Below, piece by piece: positions 1-10,871 of a DNA stretch of 64,000 nt. Position numbers and translations under genes: made by a program. The stretch is from Tribonema minus. Its lineage: Eukaryota; Sar; Xanthophyceae; Tribonematales; Tribonemataceae. Every line of letters starts with the position of its first letter. Position 1 is the first letter of the stretch. The stretch spans positions 186,001 to 250,000 of the forward strand of contig JAFCMP010000056.1 in the NCBI GenBank assembly GCA_017506865.1. The letters are read 5' to 3'. A model generated the notes under the pieces. It was not told the origin of the DNA, did not search any database, and saw only the letters and a list, made by a program, of their open reading frames with translations.

Positions 1-831
1 TTCCACAGTACCTGCCAGAGCCATGCCGCCATCACCACGAGTGCGCGCGACGCGTTCAGGTTCAACCTTCAAGCGACTTAAAAGTGTTGAACTTGCCTAC
101 ATCTCGTCGAGCACTGCGAATCGCTTGGTGCAAACCTGTGCGCCGCGTGCCGCAAGGTTACACTCCAAGCCATGAAGTCGAGGCGCGCATCGAGTGAAGC
201 TGCAACTCGCCACGCAAAAGCCGTGCCGTCAGGCTCACGATTGAGCGGCAGGAGCTTGAGCTCGAGCTCGAGATCGACAGCCATGCCTGCATCTCGTCGA
301 TCACGGCACTCGCTTGGAGCCTGCAGCGCGCCGCGCATGCTGCAAAGTGCAACATCAGACACACAATTTGACGTTGTGCGTCCAAACGAGGCTTCCACGG
401 TACCTCCCACAGCCATGTCGCCTTCGCCACGAGTGCGCGCAACGCATTCGGGCTCAACTTTCAAGCTGTTGGTCTTGGCTGCATCTCGTCGAGTTAATGA
501 GTTCGATCATCATCAGGGCGGTGGTTTTCCGGCATCATCCGCACACTTCCCCTAGTGACGGTGAGTGAAGCGGGAGCTCACGGCGACAACTCGTGGCTGT
601 AGAGTACGCAATTGTAGGCTAGCGGCGATCTTGCCTGCATCTCGTCGAGCACTGCGATCGCTTGGTGCAAATCTGTGCGCCGCGTGCCGCAAGGTTACAC
701 TCCAAGCCATGAAGTCGAGGCATACATCGAGTGAGCTGCAACAACCCACGCCAAAGCCATGCACTCAGGCTCACGAGTCCGCGCAACGAGTTCAGATTCA
801 CAGTTCAAGCGACTTCAAAGTGGTGACTTGC
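1..831 (-). repeat. Echo array of the 3' edge of the PPR exon at 1047-832
   Basis: At least three decayed copies of the exon end (coding CWRQAIAVLDEMQ plus its GC-type donor) lie near 95-130, 283-322 and 630-665, with a shorter piece near 478-495. On the + strand each reads as TGCCTGCATCTCGTCGA followed by an AGCACTGC-like stretch. The copies near 135-200 and 670-740 also share the flanking text GTGCGCCGCGTGCCGCAAGG, so the repeat unit is exon edge plus intron. Confidence 0.75.
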
Positions 832-3800
832 CTGCATCTCGTCGAGCACTGCTATCGCTTGGCGCCAGCAGCCCGCCCCGGCGCACGCGTACAGCACGGC
901 GACGTAGGCGCGCAGCCGCCGATCCGCTTCGCCGCGCGGAGCACTGCTGCCGCTGCTGCTCGTGCTTTTCTTCAAGTTGAAGTTGTCCGGGGCGGCGGCG
1001 ACGGCGGCGACGCGCATGTCGCGCAGGGCCTTGAGCGCCTGCTTCCACTGTCGCAACATGGGGTGAAAAACAGGGAGGGGGGGAGGGGGATGAGAGCTGC
1101 GTCAGCGGGGGACAGGAGCTTCGTCACGTCCCCCCACGCTCCCCCGCCACTTGACAACGTCAGTCACGAGCATGTTCGGTGCTGCTACCGCGCGTGTGAG
1201 GCGACGGGTGCGCGATGAGAAAGGCGCGCTTCATCTCAGGCGACTGATGCAACAGTGGGTGATAAGAAGTTCAACTGCGCATAACTTCAACTGTGCAGCG
1301 GCTCAAGGCGGAGACCTCGAACGTGCACAGGGCGAAGAACTGCAACTGCAGCCAGGGCATCAGTGCTGAGCGTTGCTGCAGGTACCACAGCCCCTCGAGC
1401 GCGCTAGCGCAGGAGAGCGGCGCAGTGACACGCGGTGTTGAAGATGCCGCCACATTGTACGACGCTTCAAAGTATGCGCTGCCAACCCTTCTGTAACTCT
1501 GACCCTGATTCACGTTGTGAGTTTCACGCGATGGACGACCAGCATCTGCACGCAGTTCTCAGGACCTTTCTTATGCCAAGCAAGGCACCGGCGCACCGTT
1601 CTTAGCTGTGCGGAGGCAGGCGCACTTGACTAGAGACATTACAAAAAAACAGCTGAGAGGTTGTACATTCTGCAAATCGCAAATGTGCTGCCCTGCAGCT
1701 GTGGCACCAGTGCCCATGAAGCTCACTTCAAGTTGGCACAGGGCATACTACTTTGTATTCAAGTTTGTGTCACCCTCGTCAGCCTTCACGCATCCGACCG
1801 CATGCCCACCAGCGCCTCATTATGGCTAGCACTCGTGTCCTTCACCTGCATCCCCCACCTGTCGTCTAGATGCGATCCGATGATCACAGTCACATTCAAG
1901 TGACAACGGCACGCTCAGCAGCGCCTGCAATGGCTGTAACGTGTACTTCAAGCAATTCCTCCTGCCTGCCATCTGTGTACTACGAACTGACACATGCAGT
2001 TATGTGACAGTTACAGCTACAGTCTAGCGACAGTCACACCGCACCTGCGCGTCCTTGGCATACGCGCGTGCCATTGCCGCATAGCTCGCGGAGTCCGGGT
2101 GGATGCCCGTTTCCTGCGGCGGCGGCAAGAGGCGGAAAAAACGCGTCAGCGACGGTCAGACATGGCAACGCTCAGATGAATCGATGTACATAGCCGTGCA
2201 AAAAGCGTGAGGGCAAGGGGCGTTCAAAACTTCAAGTGCACGGGCGGGCGACGCGGCAGTGGCATGAGGACGCGGCGATGCATCAAAACTGCAATTACGT
2301 CGTTTGTACTGTGACCAGCAGCACCTGCAATCACGTCCGGTGAAACTGCCCGTTTACCGCTGCAGCAGCCGTCGCGATTGCAACATTCACCTGCATTGCC
2401 GCCAGCAGCGCCTCCGCGTGTGACCACGTGCACTGGCTCAGCGCGCAGTGGCAGTGGACACGGTAATGCATCATCGTTTGCAATGACATCTCTTGCACTG
2501 CAACCAGCAGCACCTGCATTCGCGTCCGGCACAATTGCCTCGTTCAACGTCGCCGCAGCCGTCATCATAGTTGCAATCACCTGCATCGCCGCCAGCAACG
2601 CCTCCGCGTGCGGCCACGTGCACTGGCTCAGCGCGCAGTTCCAGTGGACACGGTAATGCATCATCGTTTGCAATCATCTCATACACCTCGATCTCATACA
2701 CCTCGACCAGCAGCACCTGCAGTCGCGTCCGGCACAACTGCCTCGTTCACAATCGCAGCAGCCGTCGTCACGGTTGCGGTGGCGCGTACTTCACCTGCAT
2801 GGCAGCGAGCAGCACATCCGCATGCGGCCACGCGCACTGGCCCAGCGCGCAGCTGCAACGGACACGGCGGTGCATCATGACTGCATTGACGCCTCTCATA
2901 CTGTGGCGAGCAGCACCTGCACCACGTCCGACACAACTGCCACGTTCAACGTTGCAGCAGCCGTCGTCACAGTTGCAATCACCTGCATTGCCGCCAGCAG
3001 CGCCTCGGCGTGCGGCCATGCGCACTGGCTCAGCGCGCAGTTGCAGTGCGTGAGGTTCGGCGCGACGCCGTCGCTGAGCATGTCGCGCAGCAGCGCCGCG
3101 AGCCCCGCGCCGCCGCGCCGCGCCGCCGCCAGCGCGGCTGTGTACGTGACGGCGTCCGGGACGATGCCGGTGTCGCGCATCTGCTCGGCGTTAGCAAATG
3201 CGTGCAGGGCTATTAAGTGTTGCGGTTACAAGTGTGGCAGTTGCACGAACTGAGTTGGCACACAAGGACCTGCAAAAATGACTGCTAGTGGATAAGCCTG
3301 ACCCACTCAATTGACAGCTTGAGTCATACCACGGTATTATCTGCTTCGGTTGTTTTTGAAACCTATATTCAAGCCTAGATCAAGGTCAAATTTGTGCATT
3401 GAGCACAGGTGACGGCGTCAGGGGAGTGGCGATGCCGTTGTCGCGCATCTGCTCTGCAGCGGCGGGTACAAGTGTGGCGGTTGACACAGGTGTGGCGTTT
3501 ACACAGATGAGCGATGGGCACAGGTGACGGCGTCAGGGACGATGCCGGTGTCGCGCATCTGCGCCGCGGTGGCCGGTACAAGCGTGGCGGTGACACATGT
3601 GTGGCGGCTACAAGGATGAGCGACAGATGCCGCGATGCATCAACGAATGCGTGCATAGCGGTGGGAGGAGGGCACGAGCGCACCACGCGATGCATATGCC
3701 GTCGCGCACGCACCAGCGCATGGCCCGGAGGCAATTACGGTACTTCTACAGATTGTAAAGAGGAGAGCTTTTCGGGTGATGCAGCATTGCGTTGCTTCTA

Positions 3801-6800
3801 GACGCATGCAGCTGCGACAGTGTGCGCGTGGCAGCAGGCAGCTGAGCTGGGTTACGAGGCCCACGCGCCGTGCCGCTTTGAGAGGGTGCGCCATAGCAGC
3901 ATCGCGCAGTAGAAGGGTGGGATTAACAAGGCGCAGGGATGCGTCGAGGCCACGAGGTGCATCGCCCGAGCGGCGCATCAGCTGAAGTTTAGGGCTAGGG
4001 CTATGGTTAGGGTCAGGAAGAATGGCACACAGAGCGCAAGCAGCAGGCGAAGCAGCATTCGGCACGAGGGCCGGCCTGCTGCTCGCCTCACAGCGCCTGG
4101 CGGCGCCGCGCGCACCGCGGCGGCAGCAGCGCGAGACGTGGTACACCGACGGAGACTTTGAGCCACATGACCGATGTTTCGCAGCAGGCGAAGCGGCGCT
4201 TGGCGGCACCACGCGGCGTTTAAACTATCGCTCTGTGGAGCCAGCACGGGGCTTCGAGGACCGCCAGAGCTTTTGGCCGTCGTTCTATTACGCGTGCCTG
4301 CTCTACAGGCGCATGGGCCGAAAGCCTGCATACAGTCACGCATAAGTTTCAAGTACAGATCAGAGGCAGCCTCGCGTGGTCGGCGCGAGGGGCACGCACC
4401 TGCCGCAGCAGTGCCAGCGCGTCGCCGCCGCGCCCCGCCCTCGCGCACGCGCTGCGGGGGCGGTGGAGAGCATCGAACGGTGGAGCACGCAACAAACGCA
4501 ATGAGCATCGGCGCGGGTAGCAAACGTGTTGGTGTGGGACAGCGTTGAGCTGTGATGCAGGCGAGCGTTGCGTGTTGGCCCAGAGCGAGAGCCGAGCAGC
4601 GGTGACGCAGCGGCGGCGGCGGCGGCAGCAGCAGGGGTAGCAGCGGCGGCAGCAACGGCAGCTACTCGGCTCTTGCAAGAAGCGAGCAGTGGTGGCGGCG
4701 AGCGCCGAACACTGGTGCAGTAGCGAGTGATGATGCAGGCTAGCATTGCGTGCTGCGCGTCGGATGAATGGCGTGTGACGATGTGTTGATGCGGCGCAGC
4801 AGCTTTCTTGGGGGGAGGGAGGAGGGGGGAGGGGAGAGGGGGGGGGGGGGGGGGGCACCCGCGCACATTGCACTCCTCGGTCCATGTCTTAAGACCGGGT
4901 AAAGAGAGGCATTTCGACAGGCCAAGAGGGAGGACGGACCACGTACCTGCCTTGACCGCGAATGACACGGTGACAACGTTTTAGCTGCAAGCACACGGGG
5001 GTCGATGGGGGCAAGCTCTTACCTGGCGGCAAGCGCCGAACACTGATGCAGTGGCAAGCAACAATGCGGGCTGGCATCGCGCGCTGCGCGCCGGACGACT
5101 GACGTGACGGTGCTTTTGATGCGGCACCGCAAATTGGGGGGGGGGGGGGGGGAGAAGGGGGAGGGGGGAGGGGGGAATGGGGGTAGGATGGGGGCAGCTC
5201 TTTCCTCAAGGCAGTGGCGTGGGGGGAGAGTGTGTCGATGTTGTGGGGGGGAGAAGGCAGGAAGGGGGGGGGGGAGGGGGGAATCTCTCACCTCATGGCG
5301 GCTTTGTAGGTGACAGCGTGCAATGGTGCGTTGACGCGGCACCGCACGGGGGAGAAGGGCGGGGCGGGGGGAGGGGGTTGCTCATGGCGGTACTGTGGGG
5401 GAGAGAAGGGGGGAGAGGGGGGGGGGAGGGGCGAAGCTCTCACCTCATGGCGGTGTTGTAGGTGACGTTGGTGGGGCGCACGCCCGCGGCCTGCATCTCG
5501 TGCAGCAGCGCCAGCGCTCCGCGCCACTGCGGCAGCGAGAACCACGCCAGAGGGTGTTGTTGAACACGGTGCCATTGTTTCATGAGGCTTCATGATAGTG
5601 ACCAAAACAATGCAAGGAACACAGCAAGCAAAGAGGCCATTCGGTGGTCGCGACTTGGCCGTGAGTGGCCAGCGCTCCGCGCCACTGCAGCAGCGAGCAG
5701 CGAGCACCACGCCGCAGAGTGATAGAGGGGTCCGACTTGGCGTTATTGTTGCATGCAGCATCGCAGAGGGAAAAAAAATGGAAGGTACTCATGAATCAAA
5801 ACGCGTCCTTCGGTCACACCCTGGCCATACGTGGCCGTTGTGCTCCATTTACTTGAAGGTGGCGCCCTTGAAACTTGTTTTTTGACGCAGTATAAGGGGG
5901 GCAAAAAACACTTGAAAGAAACAAACACAAGCAAAGAGGCCATTCGGTGGTCGCGACTTGGCCACGCGCGGCCGTCGCGCAACTGCGGCGGGCACTGCGG
6001 TGCGCGGTACGAAGGATGCTAGCAGCCGCACATGCAGGAGCTGACGGTCAGGGCTAGGGTTTGAGAAAGGTTAAGCTGATGGCTCGCAGACGCACTGGTG
6101 TACGCGCAGGTGCTGACGATGTGCGCGAGAAAGGCGCAGCAGTCCAAGGTGCGAGTGCCGGCGCGTGCGCAATGGTGGACTGCGCATGCTTTCCTCTGCA
6201 TCCGCTGCGGCGCGCGTGAGCAGCCACGGCGGCGCTGCGCACGGGTGCACGGCGTCCTAGGGTCAGATTTAGGCTGGCTCTGACCCGTTAGAGCGGCAGC
6301 ACGCGTGCAGCACTGTAAGCAGTCTATCAGGTGCATGCGCTGCCGAGTTCACGCGTGCGCTGCTGCGCGTCTGCGCTGCCGCGACGGCGCGCCGCCGCCG
6401 CCGCCGCTGCTCAAACCTTTGCAAGCGGCGGCACGAAGAGGGCGCGAGAACCAACACGTAACTGCCAGTGCGTGGATGTCTGCGGACTCACTGTCAGCTT
6501 CGAGATGTGACTGAAAAGCAGTGGCGCGCGCCGCTGTTCCACATGAAATCGGCGACTCCTGCTTGCGACCACAACTGAACATCTGTGACACCGACTCCCG
6601 GTGCGTACGCCAATCATTGATGCTCCACGAAAAAAATCCATTACGCGTTCGTCACCGCACACGAGGCGGAGCGCGCTGAGCATCGCGCAATGGAGGCTGC
6701 TGGGCGCGTTGAGCATCACCACATGAAGCTGGGCCTGGGCATCACGGAGCCTCACTGGAAAGCGCACGAGAACTGCGCGCGGTGAGCACTGCCTTCTGAG

Positions 6801-9800
6801 CATAATCACACTTGTGCGGTCCTCAACTGGGCTGAGCATAACCAGATGAGGCTGAGCTGAGCAGCACACGAGGACTGAGCGCGCTGAGCATCACCGCACA
6901 TGCACCAGCGCCTCAGCTGAGTTGACCATCAACACATGAGGCTAAGCTGAGCACTGAGCGCACTGCGCATCACCGCACGTGCATGATTACACTCGTGCGG
7001 AGCCTCAGCTGAGCTGAGCTTTGCCGCACGCGGCTGTGCTCAGCAGCACACGGGAACCGAAGGCGCTGAGCCCACCGCATGTGCATCGCCGCGTGAGCCT
7101 CAGCTGAGCTGAGCATCACCACGCGGGGCTGAGCTGAGCAGCACATGAGGACTGCGCTCACCGAGCATCGCCGCATATGCATCGCCGCATGAGCCTCAAC
7201 TGCGCTGAGCATCAACACGCGGGGCTGGACTGATGCGAGCACCACCACAGGAGAGGCAGCTGAATTGAGCTGAGCATAGCCGCAGCGCAGGGTTATGTAA
7301 GCAATAAGCTTCACCACTGAATCAGATACCACCATGGCCTTCTTTGAAAGCTCTTTAGTTTGGCGAGCTGTATGACCAATATACTGTCCGACTACATCAT
7401 CACAATCAACTGTTGATACACATCCTCTTCGACTAATGAGGTACGCACCTGCCCCGCCGCGCCGCACGCGTCTATCGCCGCGTTGTAGCACACGGCGCTG
7501 GGCTCGAGGCCGCGAGGCTACATAGCCCGTGCACCTGTACAGGAGCTCCCAACCCCATTTGCATAAATTGCTCAGCACCTGCAGACTGAACCTGAGTTGA
7601 GCGTTGCCACAGCGCCCGCGCGAACGTACGCACCTGCCCCGCCGTGCCGCACGCCTCCATCGCCGCGTTGTAGCACACAGCGTTGGGCTCGAGGCCGGCG
7701 GCGCGCATGTCGCGCAGCGCGTCCAGCGCGCGCCGCCACTGCCGCCCACGCGCGTGCGCGCTGATGAGCGAGCTGCGGGGACCGGCGAACGAGTCGACAG
7801 AACATGTTTGAAAAGAAGGGAGGGGGGATGAGAGCGGATGGCGATGAAGTCCGTGAGCGATCAAGCGGCGCTTGCAGCGCGTTGAGGGCGCGCCGCCACT
7901 GCCGCCCGTGCATCGCACCCGCAAACAGTGCTTGGTGTGTACTTGTGATGAGCGAGCTGCGGGGACACGCGGGTGACGCGGCGGAACGCGCGTGCAAGGA
8001 GCGGCTCATGTGCGAAGGCGATGGGATCATCAGCAGGTGTCTGCGGTGCGCTGCGGAGGAACCCTAACCCTAACCCTGATTCTACGGGAACGGGTAGGCA
8101 AACGCACTCAAAAAGTGTGTGTGTGGGGGAAGGGGTTGGTATGAGTACGGACGGTGATGGGAGCGGCGGCAGATGTCTGCGGCACCGTCCGCGTGCTGGC
8201 GCCGTGCTTGCATCACACCGGCGGCAGCGATTCGTGCGTCGCACACTTGCTGTGCGCTGACGAGGGAGCTAGCTGCGGGGATTGCGCACAAACGATTCAG
8301 CGAAACGCCCTTGACTTTCAAGCGTGGGGAGGGGGGGAGGGGGGGGGGGGGAAGGGGCGATAGAGTCGGCGGCAAACGTTTGTGGCGCCATACGCACCCA
8401 TATACCCGGCGCTCGCGTCTGGGCAGCAGCAGCGCTCAGCCTACGCGTCAGCGCGGCACCACCCCTCCGTGAATGCGCACATGCACGGGTGGGGCAGGCA
8501 GGTCCGTTGCTGGAACTATAGGGGCCAATCGGACCGCGCCATGGGTGGCGTGTGAATCGTGAGCGAGCGTGTGCCTTGCCCCGCAGAGCAAGAGCAAGTC
8601 CGCCTGCCCGGCAAGCAGCAAACGGATGAGAAAACCGCGGGGGGGGGGGGGGGGGGGGGGGCGCGCGGCGGTGCTCGCAACGCCTGCCGCCGTCAGCCCA
8701 ACTTCAACATGAACTGCGCACACGGTGACGCACCTGTAACAGAACACATTTGGCCGCACGCCGTCCGTGCGCATGGCGTCCGCCACGGCGACCGCCTCGC
8801 GCCAGTCGCCGCCGCGCGCGCACGCGTCGAGGGCCGATCCATACGTGATGGCGTCCGGCGTAAGGCCGCGCGCGCGCACCTCCGCCAGCAGCGCCAAGGC
8901 CTGCGCGAGCTGCCCCCCCTGCAGCAGGTACGACGAGGTCGGGCGGGTCGGACGTATATGAAAAAATTGTACTTCTATATGTCACGTCGTTATAATAAGT
9001 ATATGCACGAGCGCCGATCCGAACGTGATGGCGTCCGGCGTAAGGCCGCGCGCGCGCAGCTCTGACAGCAGCGCCAGGGCCTGAGCGAGCTGCCCTCCCT
9101 GCAGCGAGTAGGGCGGTGGTCGGGCGCTTGTAGAAAGTCCATCAATATACTGTGAAGTGCACGTTATGTGTACTTGTACAATGTGTGCCGTATAGCACGC
9201 GCGCACCTCCGCGAGCAGGGACTGCGCCAGCTGCCCTCCCTGCAGCGCGTAGGTAGGGCGGGGGTCGGGCGTGTATGGCAAGTGCACATGTATATACTTC
9301 AAGCTGCAGAAGCATTCATGTCGTCTTGATACAAGTACCATGTAGGCCGTATCACTCCGCAAGCAGGGCCAGCGCCTGCGGCAGCTGCCCTCCCTGCAGC
9401 ACATACGGCGGGGGTCGGACGGGCCGGACGCATGTGGAATATTTATACAATGCATCACCGTTATACGTGCACGTCGTACATGCAGTGTATGACACCTTGA
9501 ACCCTGACTGCAACCCTACCCCTAACCTTAACCCTCACCCTAGATACAAGCGCCCACCTGTGGGCTTGGCCGCACCGCATTGTATGTCTATACGAGGACC
9601 ACGGCGATAGTGCGCGCATACTGCCTTGCCACAGCACCGCTCAACTGTATTGACGCGAGTTGACTTGGCTGTACACATTGTTTGTCCATGCAAGCAGCAC
9701 GGCGAGGGCGCGCGCGTGCTGCCTTGCCGCAGCACCGCTCAACTGTGTGACGCGAGTGTGTCGGTCATCTCCTCAGTGCACTTGGACGCGCGGCACATCT

Positions 9801-10767
9801 GAGCAGTGCGCACCTGCCGCTGCATTGCAGACACCAACACACCGCCGTAGCTACCAGCAATGTCATATGCGGCCCCGGACGGCAGAGGTAGAGTGCAGGA
9901 CGTTGCGGGAGACACGGCGAACCAATGACAGGTAGGCACAAATTCTGGTATGATCACGTGTGGCAGCAGAGCTCGTCACAGGCATGATTCTTGATATATA
10001 CAAACGCAGGTGTACGAGCCTGAACTCCCACAAGCGTATGGCACAGCGTACCTCAAGCCGCATTTGTACGAGGACTCAACTGCATTCGAATGAGGTGCGC
10101 CAAGTCACTACAGCTCGCATTCCGCAGGCGCACAGCCGCATCGGCTGACAGCTCAACTCACCTTGGCGCAAGCGCTGATCGCCGAGTTGTACGAGATCAG
10201 GTTCGGATCCAGCCCCCTGCCCTCCATGCTTCGCAGCAGCTCCAGCGCCTCCTGCCACCGGCTGCACTTGCCTAGAGCGCTGATGGCGCTGTTGACGATG
10301 GGCACGTTCAGTGGCAGTCCTCTCGCCTCCGCCGCCGCCAGGGCCTCCACGATGCCGCTGAAGTCCCCCGCTTGACCAACCGCTTTCAACTGCTGAGCCA
10401 GGTCCATCTGCTCGCGCTGCAGGGCATTGAAGCGCAGCTTGCGCTGCTGCGGCGGCGAGGAGGGTGCGCTCGCGCTGCTGCTGCTGGCTTTGCGTGACTG
10501 CCCCTGCCCGCCAGCGTAGCTGAGTAAAACGGTGTGTCTGCTGCTTCTCCTGGTACTGCGTGTGCTGCAATGCGTACGACAGCCCGGGCACCGAGCATGA
10601 TGAGAGGGTGGTGCGTGGTCGGTGATGCCTGAAGCTGGCCACTGTCGTACATGTCGCCTGTCGATGCTGCTGCGTTTCCAAGTTGGGGCTGCAGGTTGCA
10701 GCAGGCTGTAGCTGCAGCTGACGCAGCAATAGCAGCAGGCTACGGCGGCCACGCGAGGCCTTTTCAT
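1..10767 (-). CDS. Pentatricopeptide repeat (PPR) protein, organellar; 3' end off the left edge
   Basis: Seven exons join with consistent phases: 10767-10162, 8918-8734, 7760-7634, 5526-5444, 4451-4400, 3180-2983 and 1047-832 (489 codons so far, no stop reached). The product carries the PPR pattern repeatedly: a WxxALxLLxEM helix, then GLxPNxxxYNxAIxAC. Clear examples are at 8918-8734 (GLTPDAITYGSALDACARGG), 7760-7634 (GLEPNAVCYNAAMEACG) and 5526-5444 (GVRPTNVTYNTAM). PPR proteins bind organellar RNA for editing, cleavage, splicing or translation. The first 60 residues are Arg/Ser/Ala-rich with few acids, as in a transit peptide (inference). The ATG at 10767 is the first in frame. The last visible intron uses a GC donor at 831. 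The introns are huge and filled with decayed copies of the exon edges, G/C runs and minisatellites. The family call is firm; the exact exon set and the target RNA are not. Confidence 0.82.
2224..2982 (-). repeat. Echo array of the 3' edge of the PPR exon at 3180-2983
   Basis: The end of the exon (coding CALSQCAWPHAEALLAAMQ plus donor) is repeated at about 2798-2870, 2583-2652 and 2394-2461, roughly every 200 bp, with growing decay. Each copy keeps the CAG|GTGA-like donor context and is followed by a GTTGCAATCAC-like spacer. Open frames across the array are by-products of these exon copies. Confidence 0.8.
3400..3620 (-). repeat. Echo copies of the 5' edge of the PPR exon at 3180-2983
   Basis: Two decayed copies of the acceptor plus the exon start (coding MRDTGIVPDAVT) lie at about 3415-3455 and 3525-3565, upstream of the real acceptor in transcript order. 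The second is almost identical to the real exon start. GGTACAAGTGTGGCGGT-like text separates the copies. Confidence 0.75.
4540..6030 (-). repeat. PPR intron DNA with G runs and echo copies
   Basis: The stretch surrounds the exon at 5526-5444. It holds long G runs on the + strand (4801-4855, 5128-5180, 5258-5280, 5405-5432), which are C runs in the transcript upstream of the acceptor at 4452. Copies of the exon end (VTYNTAM plus donor) occur near 5282-5312 and 5385. Copies of the exon start lie near 5630-5700 and 5935-6000. A block with GATGCAGGC..GCGTTGCGTG recurs at about 4555, 4735 and 5062. I see no other gene here. Confidence 0.6.
6660..7260. repeat. Degenerate tandem repeat rich in GCTGAGCATCACC
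   Basis: A unit of roughly 90-100 bp is repeated with variation. It contains GAGCCTCAGCTGAGCTGAGC, CATCACCACACG and GCTGAGCAGCACATGAGGAC elements. It lies inside the PPR intron between the exons at 7760-7634 and 5526-5444 and has no coding counterpart. Confidence 0.6.
7435..7515 (-). repeat. Echo of the 3' edge of the PPR exon at 7760-7634
   Basis: One good copy of the exon end and donor (coding SAVCYNAAIDACGAAGQ) lies downstream of the real donor in transcript order. An upstream copy of the exon start (HGRQWRRALNAL) lies at about 7870-7925. Confidence 0.75.
9000..9420 (-). repeat. Echo array of the 5' edge of the PPR exon at 8918-8734
   Basis: Three copies of the acceptor plus exon start (coding GGQLAQALALL) lie at about 9005-9110, 9200-9245 and 9360-9400. 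The first is the longest and extends through ELRARGLTPDAITFGSAL. Each ends in a TACGCGCTGCAG-like acceptor. They could be alternative exons, but the outer two are frameshifted or truncated. Confidence 0.75.
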
Positions 10768-10871
10768 GGAGCTAAAGCTTACGAGCCAATTTCGACTTCA
10801 TAAAAGCGAAGTTAAACTTCATCCTCAACTTGAAGTACATTTCTCAAATTTGGAATGGGAGACATCAGCTC
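10768..10871. promoter_or_regulatory. Divergent promoter gap between the PPR and GatC genes
   Basis: The ATG codons of the two head-to-head genes are 104 bp apart, so promoters and 5' UTRs must share this AT-richer stretch. It contains a CCAAT box on the + strand near 10784 and several ACTTCA/TGAAGT elements. No TATA box is obvious. Shared regulation is an inference from spacing; both products are expected in organelles. Confidence 0.55.

Noticed and set aside
565..1218. 217-codon + strand frame
   Set aside because: It is antisense to a PPR exon and its echoes; no domain is seen.
2224..2982. CRISPR-like array from regular repeats and spacers
   Set aside because: The repeats are decayed exon ends of a eukaryotic PPR gene. 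The spacers are also repeated.
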